DNA of 64,000 nt from Schistocephalus solidus (lineage: Eukaryota; Platyhelminthes; Cestoda; Diphyllobothriidea; Diphyllobothriidae): contig WEDG01000375.1 of assembly GCA_017591395.1 (NCBI GenBank), positions 124,501 through 188,500 on the forward strand. Reading direction: 5' to 3'. The translations under genes were made by a program, and so were the position numbers. Positions within the stretch are counted from its first letter, which is position 1. Each line of letters begins with the position of its first letter. Positions 13,601 through 40,018 of the stretch are shown here, piece after piece. The notes beneath the pieces were generated by a model, which saw only the letters and a list, made by a program, of their open reading frames with translations, did no database searches and was not told where the DNA came from.

Positions 13601-14390
13601 TGGGAGGGACTAAAACTCTTTGCTTCGAAGTCAGCATTTCAAAGTTTTCAGCCAGATCTTCCTCCATTCACAGTGCCTGAATGCACATGAGCACATAGTG
13701 ACAAAGTAAGTAAATTATGGGGAGATTTCGGGTCTCAGCATTTTATTACAGTTTCTTTGAACGTAAAATACGTATTGGAACTGGCAATGCGAACTTTGGG
13801 ATGTCAATTTACAGCAAGAGATATGCCGGAAGCCGTGGCGCTGTCCTGTGGCAATTGTGACAGTGAACCACTAAGCTGCAGACGAGTCTTGTTTACCAAA
13901 GCTGCGTGGAAATTGGCAACTATCGCGCTGCCAGTTTATGCGTGATATGCAGATTACGGCACCTTCGATTGTTTGCCAAGGCGGACGTTAAAAATTCAAC
14001 TAATAAGAACACGCTAACCAGACAATAACATACAGTTAAATATGACAGTATGGTAACAAGGGTTGAGGTTTGATGTACACGCAGTGATTTTTGTTATCGG
14101 CGATACTTTCTGTTTTTTTTCCATGCAGCACCTGACGTCCTACTGGTGTGAGGTATAAGAGAACGAGATACTATCCTGCTTCTAAGAATTTGAAGGCCAC
14201 GTTGGCTAATGCCATACTCCTTACCATTCTAGCTCTCTGTACACTCTTTTACTGCATGATCCGTGCGTTCAGTATTTACGCTTTAACAGAATCATAGCTA
14301 TATTTGGCGTTATAAGAAAGTTTGTATCGTTAGTTAACTGGGGGTCACAATCAATGTATAGTGAGCACATGTTATTGGAAAGGCATACAC
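7620..14390. other. No supportable gene over about 6.8 kb
   Basis: Open frames here are short. The longest, on the minus strand at 10104-10589, has 161 codons but no recognisable motif and no splice or codon pattern that supports it. The stretch is probably old repeat and intergenic DNA. Confidence 0.4.
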
Positions 14391-14397
14391 GTTACGA

Positions 14398-14620
14398 CAG
14401 TTTGACTGTCGTAGTCCGATGATGTCCACCGTATGCTCCACACCATGGTGGTGCAGGGACCGTGACTTGCACGTGGATTAGTTTCAAGGGATAGTAGACT
14501 TGCGCTGCATCTACTACACTCTCTCCTCCCCCAACTATGCCTGGTGTAAAGACAGAGTCAAAAAGACCGGAGATGGGAGAGGGTGCAGGTAACTCGCGCG
14601 TGCAACCACAGCCTCCCATG
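14398..14620 (-). repeat. Dispersed repeat family R1, truncated copy
   Basis: One of four copies of the same unit (others at 23012-23312, 31724-32050 and 59577-59905). Shared blocks: GGTGGTGCAGGGACCGTGACT near one end, the CTACTACACTCTCTCCTCCCC segment, CCGGAGATGGGAGAGGGTGCA and the terminal GTTTGACTGTCGTAGTCCGA. This copy stops before the GGCACTCCCAGTCCGTGG block present in the full copies. Confidence 0.7.
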
Positions 14621-14639
14621 TTCGGAATTTGTTACGGGA

Positions 14640-17600
14640 ACTCAACCTGAATAACGTATGCCGTGCCCTGATGTGGTCATCGTATTGGTCCAACGCATCT
14701 ACCACGTGGTCCGTTTAGGAGGCGTTCACGTTACACAGACTTGGATTCCTACACGCAAAACCAATTGTAGAACGCAATTTGCTAAATGAGTTATATACGG
14801 CACGGAAGGTTTTGGAATTTTGGGTTTTTTCTTTTAGTCAACGATGCTTAAGGCCACAATATTAACGTTCCCAAATTTAATGACTTTACACAGCTAAATA
14901 GCGAGCTCTGGGTTACGAGGTGAAAACCCCTTGAACTGAAGGTTTGGGGAAGCTTACGGGAACAAAGGCTTTCTGATAAGTTACCCATGAGAAAATACAA
15001 CCTTAGAAGTGACATTGCAGGGCAGGACATGCTCATCTTGAAGGTGTGTTATAATTATAGACACAGAGCAGCATTATGCAAACTCTAAATTTATTCTATA
15101 AGTATCCGCTACTTGTCCAGATCCACTGGGCAACTACATACGGGAATGGCTCACCTCAAATAAGGCTTGAAACCTTTTCCTGATCCGTGAGTTTGTCGTA
15201 CACTTAGATCACAACATTCAATGTTCCGAGGAACCATTGCACCAACGTTAACCTTCAAATATACACCAAACAGACTACTTTCGATATGGTGATGGAGCAC
15301 AGAATATGTTGTCCCAGAGTTTGGCTACGCTCCCCGTGTTACATATCCACTCTTACTAGAGCGGAAATTTGGCAATTGCCGCAAAACGAAACTGATTCAA
15401 CCCCGCCATTGACCTGGATGTAACCAGTCTTCAGTTGCGAGAGTTCGACTCGCCACTGCTTATTTTTTTACTCTCACTGTTTTTAAGGAATCGACCTCCC
15501 TCAATTCGTTTTTACTTACCGACAATTTTTTTCCCAAAGCAGGACTCCGAGAAAAACCAAATCCAGTTTCAATTCGATCAATTTGGCTCAGTGTGTGTAG
15601 GGAAATTAGAAGTTGGACATGGAAATTTCTCAACCGCCAATATTACAGGCCTGATGGTGGAATGAGACAAAGCCAAGGACTTTTCCTGGCAAAAACGCAA
15701 AATTTAGTCACATTCACCCGAAAATTTTTAGTCTCCTGTCTCTGACAAATGATTGCTGTAATCTGTTACCGCGCTTGAACTGTTTAACCCTATGATGAAA
15801 GGTTACTCGTCTGAATAATATGAACGTAGCGATCTAAGGTAAAAAAATTCTCGAAAATTTGCACTTTTATCTTTAGTGGCCGCTGCATCGGTACTATTAA
15901 TCACCATTTTTAGCTTGATCCTGTACTCGTCCGATCAACAATTGATCCTCTTACTCGTAATAAGAGAGGAGATGGGTGCCAATTCAACGTATCCAGCCGA
16001 ACCGTTATTTTTTGTATTGTATTGTCTCAGTCATCAATGATGAGATCGGATGCTCCTTCGATTGAACTCATTTTCTGGACCACTCTCTGACTCTTTTCAG
16101 TTTCTTTATGACTATCTGTTTATTGTACGCGTGCATAAATACTTGGCAACCAGTATTCACAATGCATTCAATTTAGCCAAGCGTGCCTGCAACTCCAATC
16201 ATCTTGAGACTGTCCTTCTGGGCGGCCATTCAAGATGCAATTGTTTGTACAGGTCAACCCATGATAGGGGAAATGTTTAGCGCTGTTGCCACCTCCAGCT
16301 CATTCACTTTCATCGCAAATGCCCTCAGACATACCGACCACACTGTTCGAACGAGTTCCTCGGCGGATTGCCTCGAACTCGGCCGTCCACGCGTCCAGAA
16401 AGTTATAGTCTTTCATGCCTTATGTGTCCTTACTCTACATGGCATTTGAGTCGATCCCGCAAATCTGTATAAACAGCAGACAACCAAAACGATATCTCAT
16501 TCTGTAACTCACCTCGTCAGCGAGCACTGCTGCTTGAGACGACATATTAGGTTCCGTTGTCGAATAAATAACTCATCCAAGTGTCTCCTAACTTCTCAGC
16601 CTGTAAACCAGGCCTTTGCCTGAGATTGCGTCCAACGTAATCCATTAATTCAGTCACTGCGTGCGAACTATGGCACATTTATCTTTAAGACTACTCCTCC
16701 GGGTCTGTCCAGTGGTTTGCTGCATGTGTGGTAGTCTGTTCCCAAGCAAGCCGCTCAATCATATCTTCTTGTCCGCTCAGGCTTTGGTTCAAGGCAATCC
16801 GCGTGCGCTGTCCCCAGCGCTTAATCATACTTTTCTGTCTCCCTCAAGCGCATTTTCGATTCACTGCTAGTGTCACCCATGTATTGGTACCGGCCAATCA
16901 ATTAGCGGTATGCACTGATTGGCTGCAGGAAACAAAAGCGTCCATGGGTATGCAGGGCTGAGGCTCCCAGGAGCGAAAACGGACTCACACAACTTCTCTG
17001 AAGAGACGGCTAGAGACAATTGCTTGGCAGAGCCTCTTATGAGCTCTTCAGCTGAGTAAAGATTGCCCAAACTTATCAGTCTTCACTGGCTTACGATTTG
17101 GGAAACCTTTGTAGCGTCGACTTCACAACTCCAGTATTGGTGAACACAACGTGATCGAACACGCAAATGTTAGACGCGACTGGGCTCAATTACCACGGCT
17201 ATCCGCTCTCGATTTCAGCTCGATTTTCCTGTATCACTTAATGTGACCCCAACATGCACTATTCGGCTACCAAAGTCCTGTATTGTAGCGAAATGGATGT
17301 CATGAAAAAAAAACTCAACCTATCGAGTCCTGGCCATGGTTCCGTTACAATCCAGCACAACAGTCCCTTCATCAGTGCAAACATCGAGACCTCCTTCCCA
17401 ATGCCCGATGTCTTCTACTTCCAGCGGTATCTCTACATCCAACCCAACAAATACCGACACGGCATACGGATTTGCCATCGACACACAACCCAAAAACTCA
17501 ACCACCGCCTTTTCTCCAGCCTTGTTCCTTCTTGCCAGCTGCGGCCACCCACGCTGCCTATAACGCAGCCGTTGGCGCGTATCTCATTCGCTCACTAAAA

Positions 17601-17660
17601 CTATTCTTCCTACGCTCGGATTTGTTACCCGAACTCCAGTCTGCGAAGAGAGCACGTGTA
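14640..17660. other. No supportable gene
   Basis: Only short overlapping frames. No mobile-element protein motif was recognised on either strand. Confidence 0.35.
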
Positions 17661-17664
17661 GTAG

Positions 17665-18215
17665 CCCAACTTCGGGCGCATGTTGCAACACTGAACATCT
17701 CGCGATTACTTGAACGTGCGCTCTAGTACCGGCCAATGCCGGCTGTCCTAACCAGCCAATCACCTTCAAGGCTGGCTCACAGATGACCGCTCTGGGAGCG
17801 CTAGGACGACTCCCAACGGTCTCGCACTTGGATGCCGCCCTCGTGGCTCGGCCACCATCTTCTTCTTATATATTCTTCAATAGTTCTGTACAGAATACAC
17901 TGGCCTCCTGATTTGCGTAAAACTTCTTCTCTTCTCATATGGAACTAGGCCCCAAGGTCGTAGCGGCTTAGATCTTACATAAGCTGCCTCGACATCAATT
18001 CGGAGCCGCAAGGGCGGCGTCCGAATTGCAAGACTGTGAGGAGTCATCACAACGCCTCCAGTGAAGTCATGTGTGAGTGAGCAATGAAGATGATCGGCTG
18101 CTTAGGACAGCCAGGATTGGCCGCCACTGATACGCACATAGAACTAGTCGCGAGAGGTTCAAGTTTGCAACATGCGTCCGAAGTTGGGCCACCTCGGGTG
18201 ACCAGTCAGCAAAAG
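17665..18215. repeat. Inverted repeat pair, arms of about 120 bp
   Basis: The left arm (about 17665-17790, plus) and right arm (about 18070-18215, minus) share GCCCAACTTCGG, GCATGTTGCAA, CTCTCGCGA-type and GGCTGTCCTAA blocks in the same order, roughly three quarters identical by eye. A weaker relative lies on the minus strand at about 33690-33970, where the element-like start GTGATTGG and CGCGAAGGCTTGCAAAATG recur. The parent element is not identified. Confidence 0.6.
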
Positions 18216-18219
18216 GGTT

Positions 18220-19860
18220 CATGTCCAGAAACATGACCTGCAACACAGGCTTTCGCTATGGACTGCGGATACCGTGTTGATGTAATTAACACATAGTTGC
18301 GAGTACCACCCCCACGAACACTTCTTCCGGCTACCACACCGCTTTCTCATGCTTGACAGCGTGATCTTACAAATAATTATGACCTCTTAGTCTAGCCTAA
18401 CCGCGGAATTTACGTAAACCGATAAATTTCTTTTTCATCAAACGACCCTTAGTGATTGCTGCCTCTTGCTTCTTTATTCCGCACACCATTTTCCAAAAAA
18501 GTATATCATGACGCTTCTCAATGAGAACTTAATCGCAGTTATATTGGGTGGTGGAATTGATTCGCACCGTTCTCTATGAAAGAAAAGACTTTATTTAAAA
18601 GCAAATTTGAACTATGTTTAATTCAAAGTATCGCCCAATCTTTCGGGTTACAAAATGATGCCGCGGTAGAAAAATTGTTGATAATTGGAGCACTTAATTG
18701 CTTGAATCATTTTTTGACTTTATTGTAGGAATTGAAGTAGTGATCAGCAAAACCATGCTTCATCGACTAAAACAAACGATTACTGAACGTAGCAGTGTGT
18801 GGTGAATACGGAAGAATTTCTCAGTTAAGTGATTCCGAAGTTTTCTTCACTGGTTGTGCAACATGAAGTCCAGCATTTTCGCGCTGCAAAATCCATTTAT
18901 AATGTTTTTTATCATATTGTACTTTTTTCGCGTTTAGCGCTTCACTCAATTTAAGTAAGTGTTGTAGATATCGTTGTTTGGTAACAGTTTCAGCAACTTA
19001 GAGTAATGCACTCACTTTTGATTCCATCACATACGCAGCGTAACGTTGGTGGTGGTGATGGTTGGCCAGACATTTTCCGGGGGTTTCTACGTTTAGTATT
19101 GTCGTTACAGATCCCTTTTTCACCAGTCGATGCAAAAATTTGGATACTGAATGTAATATATCAAAGGTAGTTTTAAGATTTTCGTGCTGTCCTGTCAATT
19201 CATCTAGCACCTAAACTACTTATTTTGTTTCATCCACAATGCATGTAAAAGCAGTGGATCTAGCAGCTTCTAATATTTTGGACACCCTTCAAGCGCTTGA
19301 TGAGTATTATAATCCATTAATGTTTCTAATTCTTAAGCTTCAAATATTTCTACTGTCTTGTACGTTCGCCATTTTTGATGTAAAAATCAGGACTACATAA
19401 GCGTTTAAGCTATCTCCCGCATATCCTTTCAGGGAGCGTATGTTCACCTAAATTGTGGGTGTCGAAGGAGGGAGATGGGTATGTACACTATGCGCATGCC
19501 CTCAGCCTCAATAAACCGATTCACACCCGTCACCACTATACCCTCGAGACAGTGGTGGGCGACCATCCATCTCCCAAGCAGTTCATCAACAGGCAGCATA
19601 CCATTTAAGCTATACCTAACCTTCTGACCACTACTTTATGACCCCCATATAGTTGGTGTAACGAAATAATCCCGGCCTCCACCGTTGTAGGACAAGCACA
19701 GGCTTCTTATCCATCCTGTAATAAAGAAGAGAAAGGAGGAAACCACAAATAACCAGGGTAGATCAGTCATTTTTGATAAGATGAATCCTACCTGTAGAAC
19801 GGTTCAGGGCTTATTTAGATTTACAGTTACTGCATCCTTCGAATGGAACTCTGATTGGGA
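18220..19860. other. No supportable gene
   Basis: A minus-strand frame at 18998-19210 and decayed frames around it may be an old transposase remnant, but no catalytic motif could be named. Confidence 0.3.
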
Positions 19861-19867
19861 AGCAGTA

Positions 19868-19985
19868 GATGCGATCACTGGGACAAGAGCTTTATTGGCC
19901 TGACATTTTGGATTCTAACTCGAACCCATCATCAACTCAACTCATCATCATCAGCGAATAAAACTCTTGTCCCAGCGATCGCGTC
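19868..19985. repeat. Head-to-head pair of the structured repeat tail
   Basis: The left arm (19868-19903) and the reverse complement of the right arm (19951-19985) both read GCGATC, CTGGGACAAGAG, TTTATT and a TGA end; about 30 of 36 positions agree. Between them on the minus strand lies TGATGATGGGTTCGAG then TTAGAATCC, the hairpin motif described in the findings. Two copies of one repeat were joined tail to tail. Confidence 0.65.
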
Positions 19986-19999
19986 TCCTTTATCTCAAT

Positions 20000-21122
20000 T
20001 TCTTCCTGGGACTCGTATTTTCGCTTGCAACTGAAATCTGATTATTCGGAATCGCGCTTGAGATGCTGATAACTCAAAGGTGAACACCGGACTAGAAATA
20101 AAACCCAGTGTCTCATTGACAGCTGCGCAGACTGATCAAAATCACCCACAGAATTGCCGGCGCAGAGTGCCCAGCTCTCTCGAGCGCTGCGACTTTTCGA
20201 GCTCATCCGGCTGCCTATCGATTGGCTAACTGTCTGCACAGAGCAGAGGATTTTGGGCCAATATAAATCCGGCAAAAAGAAAGCGTCTATTTGCTTTGAT
20301 TCAGTCGTCGGGATTGAGGCAGGATTGCACCACTACCCGGTTAGCCAATGACCCCTGGGAGCTGCTCCACGCCCAACTCTGCATCTACCGCATTTGGTGA
20401 ACAGGTTAAGGCGCAGAGGGTGGTGTCTGCGTGCTGCGCGTTCGGTGACGACGCCGGACTGCAAGGTCATTGTTGGCCACTGAGGCAGAAAACAAACCTT
20501 TGCACGTCCTGGGCGATCCGTTATACAATGCTGGACTACTTTTGAATTGACTCGAACCATCGATAGGTTTTTAACATACTTATGAGTAAGTTAAATGTAA
20601 TCCAGTGGCTTTCATGATGCTCCACAAGCTTAACTATTATCTTATAAACCGCAAAATACTTTGCAGAATTCCAGTCTTCGGAGCTTTGTCGAAATTCAAG
20701 TCAGCACCACGATAGCCCCATCCCTCCACTAAATACAGTCTAGACTAGGAGCCTTTTACGGATTCACAACAGAATCATAGAATAGCCAACAACCCAGGGA
20801 GCACGAAAGTGAAATTAAAGAGATCACCCTTAGTCCCGCCAAAGATCTCACAAGTAACAGAAACCTAGGGGTATATTCAGTCCATGCATCCAATTTAACG
20901 CGTTCCAATTCATTAAAATTGATTGCATTTCTTTCGTACTACTTGATCTCTATACAAAGTAATACTAACCGCAATTTTAGCGCATGGCAAAGAAGTTTCT
21001 CGAAAAGTGAAGATACGAGAACTTTTATCGCAGAGACAGGGCCAAAAGAGTGATAAAACAGCACGTTCATACACGTATGTACACAGTGGAATATGTAAGC
21101 ACTTTCAGTTTCCAAAAATTAT
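20000..21122. other. TUBE1 3' flank, repeat-like, no gene
   Basis: A stretch at 20240-20310 has CCAATATAAATCCGGC followed by a pyrimidine-rich region, recalling the CATATAAATGTTACTCG of the Penelope-like element tails. No coding motif is seen. The 3' UTR of TUBE1 must begin just below 21123. Confidence 0.35.
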
Positions 21123-34641
<13,519 letters not shown>

Positions 34642-35300
34642 CGGAGACACTTGGATGGAAATCAGCAGTTGCTGTCTGCGAATGGCACTGTTCCTCGAAT
34701 CAGCACTGAAACGGTTTACAAAAAAAGGTGGAATACAAAGTGAGCATCGCCTTTTTTAATGTCCTCAGAAATTGATGCGAGAACTTGGAGTAAATCCTTC
34801 GACACAAGGCTTTTCAGGCTTTTGTCGAAAGTGAGCATCAAAAGTGGAAAACGAAGACATTTTTCCTGCGTCTTCACGATGATCCCTAGGATTTATCTTT
34901 TCTTTTTGGCCAAAAGCCACATGGAAAGAGCTGCTAGCATAGGCGGTTAATGAAACTACTATGAAGCTATTGAGAGAGAATCAATGTAGCTAAAGTAAAA
35001 TTATATATTTTCTGCAACACATCTGTCACACCTGCCTGCTGTCAACGGTAAAAAATGTAGAGGGGGAGACCTATCAAGGACAAGGGAGACTAGGATGGCC
35101 GTTTCTGGCTTATTATCCATCCTCAGTCAGCCTTACTCAACACCAAGTTTGTCGCACCTGAGGTCCCGAAACCCGATCGATAAACGCAATTTCAAAATAG
35201 GTGATATTCCCAATCGCAATTGCTAAATGGGTACGTCGTACAGTGGGCTTAATAGCGTTCGAGGGCCAAAGAACGCAGGTCAAATGTTTGTGTCCCCATA
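34642..35300. other. Upstream flank of TUBE1
   Basis: Contains the promoter or 5' UTR of TUBE1 if transcription starts close by; no TATA-like or initiator element stands out. No other gene seen. Confidence 0.35.
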
Positions 35301-35307
35301 CCTTTGG

Positions 35308-35490
35308 TTGAGAAGGATGGCTGAAGACGGCTAAAATGACAGAAATTGTCATCTCAGCCGCCTTCGCCTTCGTCAATAAGCCTTATTTACACATATTTAT
35401 GGTCACTGTTTCCCATGTGTGCGCTCTAGACTGAGCCCTAAGGCACAACGGGATGAACACATTTCGTAACTTCACCGTTGAACCCCATTC
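35308..35490 (+). repeat. Dispersed repeat family R2, copy 2
   Basis: Has GAAGGATGGCTGAAGACGGC, TAAAATGACAGAAATTGTCATC, GAGCCCTAAGGCACAACGGG and GAACACATTTCGTAACTTCAC in the same order as the copy at 28660-28910. Confidence 0.55.
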
Positions 35491-35499
35491 GGCCATAGA

Positions 35500-38400
35500 T
35501 AAAAGAAGGTAAATATTTGTAAGGCTGTGGGATAGGAACTCTATTCCGGAGGCCTAGCGTTACCTTCGAGAGGGGTTAGAGTTGAAGCTTATGTTAAAGT
35601 GCAGTTTGGATTTAGTTTAAGTTTGGGTTGGAGTTAGGACGAGGGAATATTTACCCTTCTGTAAGTTAGCAGAGGGTCGCCTGTATTATGGGGTTTCCTA
35701 ATTCTTGTACCTTACATAACTATTCAAAAAATCCAGACACTGAATGCCTCAAAATAGGGTCACATAGTCACAAAGCCAAAAAAGTATGGTCAAAGTCGAT
35801 AGGCGATTCTGATACTCCCATTTTCCAACGCTAACTGGAAGATAGGGTTGGTCATTTGAGGCATAAAATATGTTGTGACCAGACTACATAGTGCTGTTGC
35901 GGCATGGAATCCATATTAATCTTTTGACCACGCAAATGTGAACACGTCCCCTTATAGATGAGGAGAATTTCCCATTAAATAAATTCTCCCGCAAACGGCT
36001 ACTTGCTTCTCTGGTGACCTTAGCAAAGTAAGTAACACATGCTCAGCCTGCCAAACGGTGATCCTGAGTGGCAGAATAGCGCAAGTGCCTCGTATCGCGC
36101 TTTTCAATGTATATGGAACCTAATTCTTTGAAAGTTAATCAACCACAAGGTAGTCAACTGGCTTTTTGCTTTTTTGCTACAGGTGTCTGGATATGAGGTC
36201 AAAACTGGGCCCTCAAGTATTCAGAAGAAAGGAGTTGGAGGCAGGTCAGTTAGCAGGCGTAAAACTAGCCAAAGCTACAAACGGTGCAACAGGAGGATGC
36301 AATGATGGAAAAAAGAGGAGCGTGGAAGCTGTTGGGACCGATGAATGGCAGAATTTAGAAAAATGCGTGTTGAACACGGGGCTGATAAAAGCGAACAGTG
36401 TTTCTTATGGAAAAGTGACGCCCAGCGAGTCTGAAGGTGGTCCTCTCGCTTTTCTGAGCATGAAAATGCACTCACTGAACTCCTAATGCCTTCAAATATA
36501 ATAACAGTATCTCCGCAGCCCATCCTTTGCCCATCGAATTTTCTTCATCTCGAAACCTACTCTTTCTCATTAGAGTGTAGACGTTATGTCCAATTCCTCT
36601 TTATCTTCAAAATATGCGGAGCACTGTGCCCTCGATTTTGGTGTTGACGCTTATGTTTTCCACGGCAGTGAACTGTTGGATCTCACGCGTAATACACGGA
36701 TACACGGCCTTAGACTGCTTAACCACTTTTGGAGAAACATGGAGATACACAATGTCTACATTCCGCCTGATCTGAATCCACGCTATTTTAACATCCACCA
36801 TATACGAGAAATTGGCCAGATTTGCCTAGCTCCTGGTGCGAAAGCAGCATTTGATACTCACTGGAGGCGCTGAGCCGTTTTTGCTGACAGACTGGGTCAG
36901 ACTACTAACACATCTTTGTTGCTGTTTCTTGATCCTAAGATTTTTAAGTTGATCCTTTGTTATTAGAAGGTGGTGGGGCTGCATTAGGAAGGTGGCTGCT
37001 AGACTGAGTATCTTCGTAACCCGAAATTTGCCTCGCATATCAAGCAATAACGACCGGTAAAGCTTAAATCCTGTATTTGTTTTCATATAAACCTACTTAG
37101 GTTGTTTCATGCTAAGTTCTTCCTCTAGTCAATCTACACCTCACTAGTTTTCTGTGTTTTGTTTGTAGCTCCCATACGTCAATTGTAAGATGAATAAAGC
37201 CCAGTTTTAGGGTACTCATCCCGTTCTGACTTTCCATCTAACCGTTTGTACTATCTCCCTCGAGTAATTGAAACTCTTCTGATTACAACAGTGCGTCCAC
37301 TCTAAAACAATCCGTCAAGTTAACTGCTAACAATCCTCTTTAAGGGTACTCCGCCTGACTTGTTTTACTTGAAAGACTTGTCGACGTGAGGTCGCATGAG
37401 ACCTTAAACGGGTACCTTGTGCGTGATAAACTAACTCCTTGCCGTTCGCCTCATAAACGTAACTTTAGCAGTAACTGCGGTCAGGGTATAGCTTTACTCC
37501 TCTTGAAAAATTATAAGTATCCATCTACTTTCTTATAAAAACACAATACTGTGATTGAATTAACTTCATTCCTAGCATGGATATTAATCAAATAACCTTT
37601 CTTAATAGATCGAATTTTTATTATATTGCTTATTTAAGTTACTTAATTACTTGAGTTTGAAGCTGGATTCAATGAGCAATAGATAAAATTTGGGTCCGCT
37701 TTGCGAGTCAGATAATCCGCTCACCTTTTGCCATATCTTATCGAGCTCTTCAAATAAAATATTCAAGCTGTTTTTACAGAATCGAGGCCAGAGTGCTTTT
37801 TCTTGAAGTATTAAATCTTAACCTTACGGAGAATGACCTAGATAAAAATAATATTATACCAAAAACTGCTGTAGTGAACAACAGTGCCATCGCCATTATG
37901 ATGCGTGGCGCGGATACTAGATAAGGATATAAGAACCCATAAAATCGCACGAGAAGCCATTTTTCTAAAGTTCCGTTTATGAAGAAAATACTTCGAAGTT
38001 GGTGTAGAGGCATGGAAGGTTAGCGTGACAGCGAAAGGTGATCAGCAGGGAGACAGCCTTTAAAGATTCACACTTTTCATCAGGTTTCTGGGTGCAAGAG
38101 CTTCGCATGCATCTTAAAACTCCCCAAACTAAAAGGAATATGCGTTTCCCGAGGGTATCTTTGAAGTTTACCGTATTTCGTATAGGAAGGCCCTCCCGGA
38201 CGCATTTTCATTTCTATTTTAGGCTCTAGGCTGCATGCAACACATGGGGCAGCATGCTTAACAGCATGAGACCCTTCTACCATTTAAAGGCTCTGTATTG
38301 CCTTTTTATAAACTATATGACTGGAATGAACTTATGCCTAGGTTTAGTAATGTACGTTCACACACAGCTTTCCGCTGCTCATGGATAACATTATGAGGCT

Positions 38401-38510
38401 GTACCTATTCCACAACCGCAGTTTTACTGCGAGGCTTGGCAAGAAACTTCTCGCATGCTTGTTTTTTTTCGGAACAACTGCAGGGGATTGACGCTTAAGC
38501 ATTTAAGTGA
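35500..38510. other. No supportable gene
   Basis: Two plus-strand frames of about 100 codons (36166-36486 and 36586-36873) are open but match no family I know and lack clear splice context. They are left unassigned. Confidence 0.35.
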
Positions 38511-38515
38511 AGAAG

Positions 38516-40018
38516 ACGAAGGTTGTTCGTTCATCGGAATCATGGCTTTATTCATCTGAGTTTTCAAACGCTTACTGGAGTCCATCGTCAGAGATAAAAC
38601 GGCAACAAAAACGAGTAACATTTATACGCGGGGCAGGGGCCAATCAGACACCAGTGGCGCCATTCCGGAGATTACTACGCTGGGCCCCGTATGCCGGTGC
38701 CAGATCGATAAATCGATTGACCGAGTTCTTATCGGAGGCCCAGGCCTCAATCAATTCTCGGCTTGTCTTGCATCTGGCGTGGGCCATTATTTTCGTGGCT
38801 GCCACGTTAAACTCGTGACCCTTTTCGTAGGTGTGGGCAGCCATTTGCGATAAACCGCCATCCCGTCTCACAGCAGGCGTATGCTCGTGTATGCCCGATC
38901 CAAACATACGTCCAGTCTGTCCTGTGCAGTTACGGGAACAGTTTTGGCACGGGATCCGATATACTACCGCCGACTGCTCATTAGGATTTAATTTACCTTG
39001 ATTCTCATGACCTTACTGCGCATGGTAGCATTGGGTCGGTGTGCAATTACAACACCAAGTACCGCAACAATGCGCTCGGTCACTTCTGACACGTCCTTGA
39101 TGGATGGCATCGCATTCCATACCGTAGGGGTTGGTTCTGGTTGGGCCCTCCGGTAGCGAACACGTAGGCATCGGTTTATAAACGCCTTCGGATAGCCGTT
39201 CCGCATAAACTGAGCGCGGAGGTAATGGGCCTCACGCACTTTTTCCGCCAGGTACTGCAAGGAGTCTGGATGCGTTTGAACAGTGTTCTCACACAGCTTC
39301 GTTTGTGAGCCACCGGATGGTTGCTGTGGAAATTGAGAAGCTGCGTGGTTTTCGTCACTTTCCTGTTGACAGCCATTTCTATTCCACCGTTGGGACTTCA
39401 CCTGACGAGAACATTAAGGAAGGAGGCTGCTGCTTCTTTTTCTTCCCTATTGAATTGTATATCTGGAAAGATCGAGTAAAGGTGATCATGGAAATGCTTC
39501 AGCATTTTCCTCTTCACTATAGCAAATGTGGCGTCTACGATAGGCTGCTGTTGGGTGAAAGCGATCTTTTCCAACTCTTGTAGGACCAATTCTGCCCTAA
39601 ACCGGCGATTAGGGAGCCCATTGGAGTTCCCTTGATCTGCTCATAGTTTTCTCCGGCAAAAGTGAAGAAGGTCGTTTAACAAAATTCAAAAAGCTTCATA
39701 AGGTGTTCAATTTTAAGAGAGCTCTGGGTTTCATCTTATGACTCCTAAAGTTTCCTGCGCAAGACTTCTTTTGCTAAACTCGGCGGGATGGATGTGAATA
39801 AGGACGTCACATCAAAAGAGACCATCACTTCATCCGATTGAATACTCCAACCTTGGAAGTCTGTCAGGAATTCGGAGGCTGGACGGACTGAGGCATGCGA
39901 ATTGTTTTGGAGGAATTTCAGTTTCAAGTACATCCATTTTGCTAGATTATAGGCGGGGCTGCATTTCAGGGCGACTATTGGCCGCGGTGGAACATTTGGT
40001 TTACGGATCTTTGGCAGA
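38516..40018 (-). mobile_element. Penelope-like element, 3' two thirds, degenerate
   Basis: Minus strand, in order: reverse transcriptase pieces GLPKIRKPNVPPRPIV (near 40015), YNLAKWM, MVSFDVTSLFTSIP, YEQIKGTPMGS (near 39640) and VDATFAIVKRKML (near 39540); then TTQLLNFHSNHPVAHKRSC; then a GIY-YIG endonuclease region VVYRIPCQNC with CTGQTGRM (near 38910) and GHEFNVAATKIMAHARCKTS; then the 3' tail. Penelope-like elements combine such a reverse transcriptase with a GIY-YIG nuclease. The polymerase YVDD has become IVDA, losing the second catalytic aspartate, and there are frame breaks, so the copy is dead. The N-terminal part is cut at about 40018, where an inverted copy begins. Confidence 0.87.
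38562..38591 (-). ncRNA. Hammerhead-like core in the Penelope-like tail (minus copy)
   Basis: Minus strand: CTGACGA (38591-38585), T, then GGACTC, six bases, GCGTTT, then GAAA (38565-38562). It matches the plus copy base for base except for changes that keep G-U or G-C pairing in most of the hairpin. The strand with the cleavage triplet was not located, so activity is not claimed. Confidence 0.4.

Noticed and set aside
36586..36873. A 95-codon plus-strand frame as a host exon
   Set aside because: Open but unmatched; acceptor and donor context is not convincing and no neighbouring exon could be joined.
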